From CBDCUQ01 sp965222835 (GTDB taxonomy: Bacteria > Pseudomonadota > Alphaproteobacteria > Rhizobiales > Hyphomicrobiaceae): a DNA stretch of 64,000 nucleotides. The notes beneath the pieces were generated by a model that saw nothing but the letters and a program-made list of their open reading frames with translations, was not told where the DNA came from and made no database searches. Below, piece by piece: positions 37,627 to 46,441 of this stretch (position 1 is the stretch's first letter; every line of letters starts with the position of its first letter). The DNA lies in NCBI GenBank assembly GCA_965222835.1, contig CBDCUQ010000004.1, positions 682,001 through 746,000 on the forward strand. Direction: 5' to 3'. Both the position numbers and the translations under genes were made by a program.

Positions 37627-37779
37627 ATGCGCGCAATCATGATTTTTTTTGGGCTTGTGTGGACTGCCTCGGCTGCGAATGTAAGAGAAGCGTTGAGCCA
37701 GCCATTTGTACATCTTGTGATTACAGCGAAACTTGTTGTGATGAATGCTTGGGCACTCTGGCAAATGCTCCACTCTTAG
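37627..37779 (+). CDS. Possible 50-residue membrane or secreted peptide
   Basis: A short open frame from an ATG with AGAGG about 7 bp upstream. The product starts MRAIMIFFGLVWTASAANV, which looks like a signal peptide with an Ala-x-Ala cleavage site, and continues with a second hydrophobic stretch (FVHLVITAKLVVMNAWALW). No family recognised. A cysteine-rich reading in another frame overlaps it at 37659-37850, so the coding frame is not certain. It sits in the 450-bp gap between the peroxiredoxin and PopZ-like genes. Confidence 0.4.
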   Translation: MRAIMIFFGLVWTASAANVREALSQPFVHLVITAKLVVMNAWALWQMLHS

Positions 37780-38029
37780 AGATGTCTTTCTCCTCGTGCG
37801 ATTTTAGAGCAGGACGAATCCTCTCGATCGAAGACTGTTTGCGATCGTAAGATGAGAAGTGCTACGCCATACGCTCGCCTTCATCCGTTGTATGTTGCCG
37901 ACACTGCCAGAAGAGATTGTTTGCCGGTGAGGGGGTACCGCCGGTCTTCGTGCCGCACGATCGAGGATTGGGTTCGTGCGCCGATGAAGTCGTTTTCAAA
38001 GGCTGCCTTTTTTCTGCGTGAGGCATTTC

Positions 38030-38818
38030 ATGGCCAGTGGGGAACGGGATCAAGAGCCAAGTATTGAAGAAATATTGGCGGCAGTTCGCAGAAACCTCCT
38101 TAACGAAACACACGACCCTGACGATGTAAGCGCGGCGCCAACAACCGATCAGGCGCCACCCGCATCCACCGATGCATCAGAGGCGCACGACGATTTCGAG
38201 CTTCCGCAGATGTTCAGAACGCCTGTCGCTGGCCCACAACAGCCAGCGCGTCTGTCGGAGAAGTTGGAGCTGTCGGCACCCGGCGATCTCAGGAAAACAA
38301 GGGCAAGCTATGCTGAGCCCGGCGTTACGCCGACAGTCACACCGAAGCCTACGCCGCCCGAGCCGCCTCGCGTCATGGCCTCCTGTACGGATACAAAGAT
38401 CGCGCGTATGGGCGGGCCTCCGGGTGCCAAGGCACAACCGGCCCAGAGTGGTTCCGCGTTTCCTCGATTTCCGGCTCCGCCAACACGCCGGCCTCGTGCG
38501 GTCGCTCCGGCGCGGGCAAAAGCAGTGTCGAAGGGTGCGTTGGGCGCGCATTATCTTCTCGGTGAAGCGGCAAAGCCAGAGTCATCTGAGTTGGGCCAGG
38601 GATCTCCGTCGGCGGATGCGGAAAGCGCACATTCAGACACGCGAGACTCTGCGCTGCCGTCGCTTAGCGAGGAGCAGGCGGTGGCGCTGTTGCGGCCGTT
38701 GCTCAGAAATTGGCTCGACGACAACATGCAGCGGATGTTTACCCGGGCGCTGCAATCTGAGTTTGCCCAGCAAGGGAAGCGGTCAACACCTGACGATTCC
38801 GAGGATGAGTCTCAGTAG
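38030..38818 (+). CDS. PopZ-like (DUF2497) polar organising protein
   Basis: A 262-residue protein with PopZ architecture. A short N-terminal helix (EPSIEEILAAVRRNLLNE) is followed by a long Pro/Ala-rich disordered region and a C-terminal helical oligomerisation segment (LLRPLLRNWLDDNMQRMFTRAL). In Caulobacter PopZ forms a pole-located scaffold that anchors the chromosome origin. The ATG at 38030 has TGAGG 6 bp upstream; a GTG four codons earlier is the alternative. It is not next to valS, a frequent PopZ neighbour. Confidence 0.82.
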   Translation: MASGERDQEPSIEEILAAVRRNLLNETHDPDDVSAAPTTDQAPPASTDASEAHDDFELPQMFRTPVAGPQQPARLSEKLELSAPGDLRKTRASYAEPGVTPTVTPKPTPPEPPRVMASCTDTKIARMGGPPGAKAQPAQSGSAFPRFPAPPTRRPRAVAPARAKAVSKGALGAHYLLGEAAKPESSELGQGSPSADAESAHSDTRDSALPSLSEEQAVALLRPLLRNWLDDNMQRMFTRALQSEFAQQGKRSTPDDSEDESQ

Positions 38819-38865
38819 CCGCTGGGCCTTGGTCGCCGGCGGGGTATGAGCGTGGCTGACCTTTT

Positions 38866-38895
38866 GTCCGGGAGCCGGACGGCGTCGTGTTTTTT
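38866..38895 (+). terminator. Candidate terminator after the PopZ-like gene
   Basis: A perfect 6-bp hairpin GTCCGG-GAG-CCGGAC is followed nine bases later by TTTTTT. It is weak because of that distance, but correctly placed between convergent genes. Confidence 0.4.
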
Positions 38896-38923
38896 CGTTC
38901 TTATGGGAGCCTGCGGCAACAAC

Positions 38924-40246
38924 CTACGGTGTGGTCTTCAAGACCTGGGTCAGGGTGTCGAAGAGTTGGTCGATCTCATTTTTGCTGATGATCAACGGAG
39001 GTGAGAGCGCGATGATGTCGCCGGTTGCGCGGACCAAGAGATCGTTCTCAAAGGCGGCGACGAAGCGGGCGTAGGCGCGTGCCGTGGGGGCGTCCGGCTT
39101 GGCTTCGAACTCAATGGCGCCGATGAGGCCGATGTTTCGAATGTCAATCACGTACGGCAGGCCTTTCAGCGCATGTAGGCGCTCTTCCCAGTAGGACGCC
39201 AACTCGGCCGCGCGGGTTAGGAGCCCCTCCTCGGTATAAACTTCAAGCGTTGCGATGGCTGCCGCTGCGGCCAGGGGATGACCGGAATATGTGTAGCCGT
39301 GGAAGAATTCGATCATCCACTCGGGGCCGTCCATGAAGGCGTCATGGATGTGACTTTTGACGAATACGGCGCCCATCGGTACGGCGCCGTTGGTGATGCC
39401 CTTAGCCGTGGTGATGATGTCGGGAGAAATACCGAAATAGTCGGATCCGAGCGCTGACCCAAGCCGTCCGAAGGCTGTGATGACCTCGTCGCAGATCAAT
39501 AGAATGTCGTGCTTGCGGCAGAGCGCTTCCAGCCGCTTCATGTAGCCTTTGGGCGGGATGAGGACTCCGGTGGAGCAGGCGACGGGTTCGACCATAACGG
39601 CGGCGATGGTGTCGGCACCGTGCAGGGCCACGAGCTTCTCAAGCTCGTCCGCAAGCTCAGCGCCGTGCTCGGGCTCGCCGCGGCTGAAGGCGTTCTTTTC
39701 CAGAAGATGTGTATGTGGCAGGTGGTCAATCCCGGATATGTGGGTGCCGAACATGCGCCGGTTGTTGACGATGCCGCCAACTGCAGTGCCGCCAAAATTT
39801 ACGCCGTGGTAGCCGCGCTCGCGGCCGATGAGGCGGACTTTTGCGCCGTTGCCTTTCGCTCGATGGTAGGCGATGGCGATTTTGAGGGCGGTGTCAACCG
39901 ACTCTGAACCCGAGTTTGTGAAGAAGACGTGTTCGAAACCGTCGGGTGCAATCTGTCTGAGCTTTGATGCGGCGTCGAAGGCTTTGACATGCCCCATCTG
40001 AAAAGTCGGTGCGAAGTCGAGGGTGGCGGCCTGATCCGCAATGGCTTTTGCGATCTTCGGATGGCAATGGCCGGCATTCGAGCACCACAGGCCCGCTGTG
40101 CCGTCGAGAACGCGGCGTCCATCGGGCGTGATGAAGTGCATGCCTTCGGCGGCCGCAAACAGGCGGGGGGCTTTTTTGAATTGTCGGTTGGCGGTAAACG
40201 GCATCCAGAACGCGTCAAGGTCGTTCGTCTTAAGGGGTTCATTCAT
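38924..40246 (-). CDS. Class III aminotransferase, omega-amino acid/beta-alanine:pyruvate type
   Basis: A PLP enzyme of 440 residues. LDGTAGLWCSNAGHCHPKI, FFTNSGSESVDTALKIA, YHGVNFGGTAVGG and LLICDEVITAFGRLG are typical, and the PLP Lys lies in IITTAKGITNGAVPMG. It resembles beta-alanine- or omega-amino acid-pyruvate aminotransferases. Last gene of the polyamine operon, 24 bp after the aldehyde dehydrogenase. The ATG at 40246 has AAGGA 9 bp upstream and gives normal length. It may use the GABA or beta-alanine made by the upstream enzymes (inference). Confidence 0.88.
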   Translation of the reverse strand: MNEPLKTNDLDAFWMPFTANRQFKKAPRLFAAAEGMHFITPDGRRVLDGTAGLWCSNAGHCHPKIAKAIADQAATLDFAPTFQMGHVKAFDAASKLRQIAPDGFEHVFFTNSGSESVDTALKIAIAYHRAKGNGAKVRLIGRERGYHGVNFGGTAVGGIVNNRRMFGTHISGIDHLPHTHLLEKNAFSRGEPEHGAELADELEKLVALHGADTIAAVMVEPVACSTGVLIPPKGYMKRLEALCRKHDILLICDEVITAFGRLGSALGSDYFGISPDIITTAKGITNGAVPMGAVFVKSHIHDAFMDGPEWMIEFFHGYTYSGHPLAAAAAIATLEVYTEEGLLTRAAELASYWEERLHALKGLPYVIDIRNIGLIGAIEFEAKPDAPTARAYARFVAAFENDLLVRATGDIIALSPPLIISKNEIDQLFDTLTQVLKTTP

Positions 40247-40269
40247 GTGACGCGGTCCTTGCGAGGGAG

Positions 40270-41760
40270 TCAGGCGATCGTCATCGAAACAGATTTGAGG
40301 TCGGCGTACTTGTAAAGGGCATGCATCGACCTGTCGCGCCCGAATCCGGATTGTTTGAAGCCGCCGAACGGCATCGTGATATCGCAGGCATCCCAACCGT
40401 TAATCCAGATGAGTCCGGCTTTGATCTCGCGCGCGGCGCGATGGGCGAGGTTGATGTCGCGTGTCCAAACGCCAGCGGCCAGTCCGTAGATGGTCTTATT
40501 GGCGATTTTCAGCGCGTCGTTTGCGTCCTGGAATGGCGTGACCGCCAGTACAGGACCGAAGACTTCCTCTTGCGCCAGGGTCGAGTCGGGTGTGACGGAG
40601 TCGAATATCGTCGGTTCAATGAAATAGCCGCCGCTCTCTGCGCGCACGCGGTTGCCACCGAGAACAAGGTCCGTGCCGTCATTTTTTGCAGTGTCGATGT
40701 AGCCCAGCACCGTGTTCATTTGTTCTTCTGAGACCATCGCACCAAAATTGGTTGCCGGTTCCAGAGGGTCTCCTGGCACGAATGTTTTGGCCTGGGTGAT
40801 GAGCTTCTCCAAGAAGGCATCGTGGATCTTGGTGTCAACGAGGAGGCGGGAGCCGGCGGTGCAGACTTCGCCTTGATTGTAGAAGGTCCCGAAGGCTGCC
40901 TGCGTGGCTGCGGCGTCGAGGTTGGGACAGTCGGCGAAGATGATATGCGGAGACTTTCCGCCAAGCTCCAGGCTAACGCGTTTGAGGTTGCTTTCGGCGG
41001 CGTACGTCATAAGGAGGCGTCCCACGGGGCCTGAGCCCGTGAAGGTCAGCATATCGACGTCCATGTGGCGCGCGATGGCTTTGCCGGCGACCCCGCCTTT
41101 GCCGGTCACAACATTCAACACGCCGGGTGGAAGTCCGGCTTCGAGCGCCAGCTCGGCAAGCTTCAACGCCGTCATGCTGGTCAGCTCGGCGGGCTTCACC
41201 ACGACGGAATTACCCATCGCCACGGCCGGGGCTATCTTCCACATCGTAAGGTGGAGAGGAAAATTCCACGGCACGATGGCGCCGATGACGCCCAAGGGCT
41301 CGTGCACGGCATACGAGAACCGGTCCGCTGTTTCTGGTCCGACTTCGCCGTGCACTTTGTCGAGGGCCTCTGCGTAGTAGCGCAGCGAGCGGACGGCGGA
41401 GGGCACGTCGAAGCCGATGGTGTCGCGGATGGGTTTGCCGGTGTCGAGACTTTCCAGTAGGGCCAGCGTTTCGAGGTCGCGTTGCATCAGGTCCGCGAGC
41501 TTGAACAAGATGCGCTTCTTGTCGCGATAGTGCAGGTCGCGCCAGCGCTTGTCCTCGAACGCGCGGCGGGCAGCGGCGACGGCATCATCGACGTCTTTGT
41601 CATCGCAGAGTGCGATCTGGTTGAGGCGCCGACCGTTGCGTGGTGACAGGTTATCGAAGGTGGCGCCGGAGTGCGCGGGGACGTCGCGACCATCGATCAC
41701 GGCCAAATGCGGAAGCGTGATGGCGCCGGCCAGCTGCTCAAAGTGTGCCAGTGAGGACAT
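40270..41760 (-). CDS. puuC: Aldehyde dehydrogenase, PuuC-like
   Basis: An NAD(P)-dependent aldehyde dehydrogenase of 496 residues, proposed to oxidise gamma-glutamyl-gamma-aminobutyraldehyde. Conserved regions are VPWNFPLHLTMWKIAPA, LTFTGSGPVGR, VSLELGGKSPHIIFADC (catalytic Glu) and FYNQGEVCTAGSRLLV (catalytic Cys). Assignment to PuuC rather than another aldehyde dehydrogenase rests on its place 10 bp after puuA. Confidence 0.88.
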   Translation of the reverse strand: MSSLAHFEQLAGAITLPHLAVIDGRDVPAHSGATFDNLSPRNGRRLNQIALCDDKDVDDAVAAARRAFEDKRWRDLHYRDKKRILFKLADLMQRDLETLALLESLDTGKPIRDTIGFDVPSAVRSLRYYAEALDKVHGEVGPETADRFSYAVHEPLGVIGAIVPWNFPLHLTMWKIAPAVAMGNSVVVKPAELTSMTALKLAELALEAGLPPGVLNVVTGKGGVAGKAIARHMDVDMLTFTGSGPVGRLLMTYAAESNLKRVSLELGGKSPHIIFADCPNLDAAATQAAFGTFYNQGEVCTAGSRLLVDTKIHDAFLEKLITQAKTFVPGDPLEPATNFGAMVSEEQMNTVLGYIDTAKNDGTDLVLGGNRVRAESGGYFIEPTIFDSVTPDSTLAQEEVFGPVLAVTPFQDANDALKIANKTIYGLAAGVWTRDINLAHRAAREIKAGLIWINGWDACDITMPFGGFKQSGFGRDRSMHALYKYADLKSVSMTIA

Positions 41761-41770
41761 GTGCGCCTCC

Positions 41771-43126
41771 TTACGCCACGCGGGCGTACCAATCGTAATC
41801 GAGCGCGGTCACGACACGTTCGAAGTTTGCGCGTTCGGTTTGCTTGAGGCGTCCGTAAATGGTTTGGAAGTGCGCGCCAAGTGCATCCTTGACGATGGGG
41901 GATGTTTCGAAACGGGCAAGGGCGTTGACCCAGGCTGTTGGGAGCTCACGAGCCGGACCGGCGGCGGCATCGCCCACACACTCGGGGCCGGGGTCGAGCT
42001 TCTTGTCGATGCCATGGCGCATGCCAGCGAGAATTCCTGCGAGGACCAGATAGGGGTTGGCGTCGGCGCCGGCGATGCGATGCTCGACGCGCGTTGCCGC
42101 GGGGGATTCCGTCAAGACGCGGAGCGAGACCGTACGGTTATTGTACCCCCAGTGGGCGGCCATCGGCACGTATGACTTCGGTTGATAACGGCGGTAGGCA
42201 TTTGCGGATTGCGCCCACAGGGCCATGAAATCCCCCATGGTGTCGCGCAATCCGCCAAGCGCATGCTGGAAGAGCGGCGGCATGGGGTTGCCCGCAAAGA
42301 GGTGTTTTCCGTCATTGTCGACAAGGCTCACGTGGACATGCATGCCCGAGCCTGGCCAGTCCATATGCGGTTTGGCCATAAACGTGGCTTCCATGCCGTG
42401 TGCCTGGGCCGCGGCTTTTACGGTGCGCTTGAGAAGAAGGGCGTCGAGAGCGGCACGGGTTGGGTCTTGTTTGTGTTTGAGATTGATCTCGAATTGGCCG
42501 GGACCGGTTTCCTGCAATACGCTATCGACAGGTAGTCCCTGCGCTTCGGCAACGCGATATATGTCGTCAATGAAGGGACTGGCGCTGTTTAGCTCCTCGA
42601 ATTGGTAGAGTTGTTCCTTGCCGGGGTCAGCGACCATTGCGTTTGGCGTTTCGAGAGAAAACGGTCCATTGGGCCGGGCAATGGAAACATAGAACTCAAG
42701 CTCGACCGCTGCGATGGCGTTTTGTCCCGTTTGGCTAAGCGCGGTGACGTGGCGCTCGAGAATGCGGCGCGGATCGAGGCCGCCGCCGTCTTCGGCGGGG
42801 ACCATCACGACTTGGGCATGCGTCGTGCCGCCAACGGCGATGGGTGCGAGCGTGTCGGCAAGCATGCGGAATTTGAGATCCGGATCGCCGGTTTCCCAAA
42901 GGAGTCCGGTTTCCTCAATGCATGTTCCGCGCATGTCCATGATGTAGACGGTAGACGGAAACATGATGTCCTTGGCAGCGAAGCCGGCGAGGTCGTCGGG
43001 CCGAATACGCTTGCCGCGGGCAATACCGTTCAAGTCGAACATCAGGATGTCGACCCATTCAAGGCTCGGATGGCGGGACACGAAATCGCGGGCCTCGTCG
43101 GGTGTGAGATAACGCTCCGAGGTCAT
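41771..43126 (-). CDS. puuA: Gamma-glutamylputrescine synthetase (glutamine synthetase family)
   Basis: A 451-residue glutamine synthetase homologue that ligates glutamate to a polyamine amine group. Fold landmarks are WVDILMFDLNGIARGKRI, AVELEFYV (metal-binding Glu), GSGMHVHVSLVDNDG and RVLTESPAATRVEHRIAGADANPY. The start ATG at 43126 overlaps the puuD stop as ATGA, implying coupling; a longer in-frame reading would run through puuD. Confidence 0.92.
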   Translation of the reverse strand: MTSERYLTPDEARDFVSRHPSLEWVDILMFDLNGIARGKRIRPDDLAGFAAKDIMFPSTVYIMDMRGTCIEETGLLWETGDPDLKFRMLADTLAPIAVGGTTHAQVVMVPAEDGGGLDPRRILERHVTALSQTGQNAIAAVELEFYVSIARPNGPFSLETPNAMVADPGKEQLYQFEELNSASPFIDDIYRVAEAQGLPVDSVLQETGPGQFEINLKHKQDPTRAALDALLLKRTVKAAAQAHGMEATFMAKPHMDWPGSGMHVHVSLVDNDGKHLFAGNPMPPLFQHALGGLRDTMGDFMALWAQSANAYRRYQPKSYVPMAAHWGYNNRTVSLRVLTESPAATRVEHRIAGADANPYLVLAGILAGMRHGIDKKLDPGPECVGDAAAGPARELPTAWVNALARFETSPIVKDALGAHFQTIYGRLKQTERANFERVVTALDYDWYARVA

Positions 43127-43860
43127 GCCTGGTTGCTCCGTGCGGCCGCTCCGAAGCGTCGGAAAAGCTCGATCGATGCTTCGTTCTTGTGTGTCTCCCA
43201 CTCGGGGTGCCACTGCACGCCGAGACAGAAGGTGAGCTCGCGCGGCCCCATGGCGGCTTCTATGAGCCCGTCTTCGGCATAGGCTTGTGGGCGGAGCTGA
43301 TCGGAAAGTTTTCGGATGCCTTGCCCGTGGAGTGAGTTGACCTGGATGACTTCGCAGCCGAGCCAATCGCGCAGCTCCTCCTCGAGCCGCACTGAATGGA
43401 CATCCTGCCATTGTTCGGGTAGCGGCAGGTCATCGTTGGCCCGGTGGTCGTTGCGTCCGTCTTCTTTGTGCACTTCCTGATGCAGGCTGCCGCCTAACGC
43501 CACATTCAACTCCTGAAACCCGCGGCAAATAGCAAAGAGTGGGATGTTGTTTGCCACTGCCTCCCGTGCCAGAGGCAGTGTCAGGGCATCGCGTGCGGTA
43601 TCGAGTTTGTCTGCTTCCGCTGGCTTTTCGTTGCCATAGTGGGCCGGTGCGAGGTTGGACGGGCTTCCCGACAGAAGGATGCCGTCGGCCACGTCAAGCA
43701 CTGCGCCAAGATCGGTGAGGGCTGTGTCCAGCGGTATGAGGAGGGGCTGGCACGCGGCCACTTCGGCCACTGGCGCGGCATACCCCCGGCGCACGGTGTC
43801 GTAGACGTAGCCGTCGATCTCCTTCGTGCAGCACGGTATGACGATGATTGGGCGGCTCAT
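43123..43860 (-). CDS. puuD: Gamma-glutamyl-gamma-aminobutyrate hydrolase PuuD (peptidase C26)
   Basis: A 245-residue class I amidotransferase-like hydrolase that releases GABA from gamma-glutamyl-GABA. The nucleophilic Cys is in PLFAICRGFQELNVALGGSL and the His/Glu pair in LGVQWHPEWE. Both ends overlap neighbouring genes by ATGA (43857-43860 and 43123-43126). Confidence 0.93.
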   Translation of the reverse strand: MSRPIIVIPCCTKEIDGYVYDTVRRGYAAPVAEVAACQPLLIPLDTALTDLGAVLDVADGILLSGSPSNLAPAHYGNEKPAEADKLDTARDALTLPLAREAVANNIPLFAICRGFQELNVALGGSLHQEVHKEDGRNDHRANDDLPLPEQWQDVHSVRLEEELRDWLGCEVIQVNSLHGQGIRKLSDQLRPQAYAEDGLIEAAMGPRELTFCLGVQWHPEWETHKNEASIELFRRFGAAARSNQA

Positions 43861-45242
43861 GTGGTGAGCTCTCCGCGGACGTCGTTGAGTGTCAAATCCA
43901 GAACCTTTCCTATGATCGCCTCGGCTTCTTGGAAGTGCGCCTCCGTGAAGATGAGCGGCGGAGCAGTGACCATGGTGTCGCCAATAGCGCGCATGATGAA
44001 GCCTTCGCGTGCGAAATGATCGCGACAGATGGTGCCGACGCGGCCGAGATCGGCAAAGCGCTCGCGCCGTTCTTTGTTGGCAACGAGCTCGAGGGCGCCG
44101 AGCAGGCCGGCAGAGCGTGTCTCGCCGACGAGCGGATGATCCTTAAACTTGGCGAGCATTTGGGCCAAGCGCGGCCCGGTGAACGCGTTAACGCGTTCGA
44201 CGAGGCCTTCGCGCTGCATGATCTCGATGTTCTTCAGTGCGACGGCGCAGGCCACCGGATGTCCGGCAAAGGTGTAGCCGTGGTAGAACTCGTCGTCGTG
44301 CTCTGCGAGGGCCTCTGCTACGCGGTCACCGACCATCAATCCGGAAAGCGGGATGTAGCCCGAGGTCGCGGCTTTGGCGAATGTTACGAGGTCGGGGCGG
44401 ATCTTGTAATGTTCGGAGGCGAACCAAGTTCCTAGCCGGCCGAAACCGGTGATGACCTCGTCAGCCAGCAACAGAATGCCGTACTTGTCGACAATGCGTT
44501 GCACTTCCGGCCAGTAGGTTGACGGCGCGATCTTGAGGCCGCCTGCGCCCTGTACGGGTTCTCCGGCAAAGGCTGCAACGTTCTCCGGTCCGACCGCCAG
44601 AATCTCATCCTCGATGGCTTTTGCTGCGCGCAGTCCGAATTCATCCGGCGTTTCGCCATCCTCGGCGTTGCCGTACCAATAGGGCGCCATCACGTGGCGG
44701 AAACCCTCGTAGAGCGGATACATTTGGCCGTGCATCAGCTCCATGCCGCCCAGCGACGTGGCCGCGATGGTTGAGCCGTGATAGGCGTGTTGCCGGCTCA
44801 TGATAATGCGCCGCTTGGGTTCGTTTTTGATGGCTGCCCAATAGTAGCGAATGAGACGGACGGCGGTGTCGTTCGATTCCGAGCCGGATGTTCCGAAGAA
44901 CACCTGGTTGATGTTGGCGGGTGCAATGTCCGCGAGCTTGGCCGACAGCTCGACGGCGCGGGGATGCGTCGTCTGAAAGAACGTATTGTAGTACGGCAAT
45001 TCCAGAAGCTGCTGGTAGGCTGCGTCGGCAAGTTCCTTGCGACCGGCTCCGATGCCGGTGGTCCAGAGGCCCGACATACCGTCCAGCACGCGCCGGCCGT
45101 CGCTGTCCCAGATGTAGGGACCCTCGGCCCGAACGATGACGCGTGCGCCATCTCTTCTCAACGTCTTGTGGTTCGTGAAGGGGTGAAGGTGGTGCTTGGC
45201 GTCGAGCGCTTGCAGCTCTCTGGTGCTGGAGCGGTTGAACAC
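43857..45242 (-). CDS. Class III aminotransferase, SpuC-like (polyamine:pyruvate type)
   Basis: A 461-residue PLP enzyme. LDGMSGLWTTGIGAGRKEL, FFGTSGSESNDTAVRLIRYY, QHAYHGSTIAATSLGG and LLLADEVITGFGRLG match the putrescine/ornithine-type class III group, with the PLP Lys in LVTFAKAATSGYIPLSG. It is the first gene of the operon. As no PuuB oxidase is present, it may perform the amine-to-aldehyde step on putrescine or gamma-glutamylputrescine (inference). Confidence 0.9.
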   Translation of the reverse strand: MFNRSSTRELQALDAKHHLHPFTNHKTLRRDGARVIVRAEGPYIWDSDGRRVLDGMSGLWTTGIGAGRKELADAAYQQLLELPYYNTFFQTTHPRAVELSAKLADIAPANINQVFFGTSGSESNDTAVRLIRYYWAAIKNEPKRRIIMSRQHAYHGSTIAATSLGGMELMHGQMYPLYEGFRHVMAPYWYGNAEDGETPDEFGLRAAKAIEDEILAVGPENVAAFAGEPVQGAGGLKIAPSTYWPEVQRIVDKYGILLLADEVITGFGRLGTWFASEHYKIRPDLVTFAKAATSGYIPLSGLMVGDRVAEALAEHDDEFYHGYTFAGHPVACAVALKNIEIMQREGLVERVNAFTGPRLAQMLAKFKDHPLVGETRSAGLLGALELVANKERRERFADLGRVGTICRDHFAREGFIMRAIGDTMVTAPPLIFTEAHFQEAEAIIGKVLDLTLNDVRGELTT

Positions 45243-45300
45243 GTGGTACGGTCTCCAGATGCCTCGTATTCGAGTAAGGGCTTGAGTTTCCAGCCACCCA

Positions 45301-45316
45301 AGTGTATGGCTACACT
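45301..45316. promoter_or_regulatory. Perfect inverted repeat, candidate TetR operator of the polyamine locus
   Basis: AGTGTATGGCTACACT has two perfect 6-bp arms (AGTGTA/TACACT) around TGGC. It lies in the 83-bp divergent gap, 59 bp from the start of the aminotransferase gene and 10 bp before the preferred start of the TetR gene, a position that would allow control of both. Confidence 0.55.
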
Positions 45317-45325
45317 GAAGACTTT

Positions 45326-46036
45326 ATGGGCTACGATGTAGAATTGTCAAGGACGGCTACCAGGACGGCCTCACCAAAGGCCAACCCGCGCCCCCGAGGC
45401 CGCAGGGGGCTCGATCGGAACGCTATTCTCGATGCGGCGGTCTCGCTGTTGGCGGCGGAGGGTGAGCAAGGCTTTTCGGTGCGCAAGCTCGGTGCGCGCA
45501 TCGGCGTTGATCCAATGACGGTCCTGCATCACTTTCGCTCCAAAGAGGCGCTTTTGCGGGAGATTGCCGACAGGGCGCTGGCCACCGTCGAGCTTCCGCT
45601 GCCGTCCGGTGACTGGAAATCGGATCTCAAGCGGGTGGGTGCGGCCTATCGGGACTTGGCGCATCGGTATCCAAAGTTCTTCCATCTGCACTTTCGGTAC
45701 CACGCGACCGGGCCGCTTGATCACGCGTCGAGCGAGGTGGTTTACCGGGCCTTGCGCGCTACGGGGCTTACGGACACGGAAGTGGCGCAACTGGGGCTCG
45801 CCTTCTATGCCTTTGTCCTGGGATTTGCACTGGCGGAGACAGAAGGGCTTCTGCGTCCTCCGGGCGTGGAGGAGGAGGCCGAGCTGACGGCGCTTGACCC
45901 ACTGGGCTATCCGGCCACGCGGGCGCTCATCCCGGCCTTCAAGGCGCTTGATTCTGATGCAGCATTTGAGGCGGCTGTTGGTGCGTTCATCGATGGCGTG
46001 GCCGTACGTGTGGCGGCCAAATCCAAGGGTTCGTAG
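45326..46036 (+). CDS. TetR/AcrR-family regulator, divergent from the polyamine operon
   Basis: A 236-residue regulator with an N-terminal helix-turn-helix (ILDAAVSLLAAEGEQGFSVR then IGVDPMTVLHHFRSKEALL) and a helical ligand-binding region with a TetR_C-like tail. It is divergent from the five polyamine genes and is probably their local regulator (inference), via the inverted repeat just upstream. The ATG at 45326 is preferred; a GTG at 45302 would put the operator candidate inside the coding region. Confidence 0.87.
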   Translation: MGYDVELSRTATRTASPKANPRPRGRRGLDRNAILDAAVSLLAAEGEQGFSVRKLGARIGVDPMTVLHHFRSKEALLREIADRALATVELPLPSGDWKSDLKRVGAAYRDLAHRYPKFFHLHFRYHATGPLDHASSEVVYRALRATGLTDTEVAQLGLAFYAFVLGFALAETEGLLRPPGVEEEAELTALDPLGYPATRALIPAFKALDSDAAFEAAVGAFIDGVAVRVAAKSKGS

Positions 46037-46441
46037 CTTACGCCAGGTTGCCTTGTGCGGTGACCTTTGGGGTCCTGCCTGATGGTGCCCGTCGATTAGC
46101 GGGAAAGTAGGCTGTTTCTACAACGCAGCTGGCGCCGTTACGGCCCACCCCCGTCACGCGTTGTCGATCACGCATTCGGGATCCAGCTCTGTTACGGGCG
46201 TCGGAACTGAGTTTCCCAGGGCTTCATTCGCGTTGATTGAATTCTGCAATCGGCCGATAGCTTGAGCCCAATTGATTGGCCTGCCACCGACGGGCATTAT
46301 GGGTCCTTAGGAAGACGTTGCCGAATGCGATCCTGCCTGCGCTTGGATTTTTTGCGGCGGCAGGCTTTGTTTGAACGTGAATTGCCCTTTGAAACCTCTG
46401 GGCGTTTCCGGCGGCGTCGAAAGCGGCATTTCGAGGATCAT
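46037..46441. other. Intergenic region upstream of the formate dehydrogenase operon
   Basis: About 400 bp without a convincing gene. It must contain the promoter for the formate dehydrogenase genes, but no clear -35/-10 pair, operator or RNA gene stands out. Confidence 0.5.
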
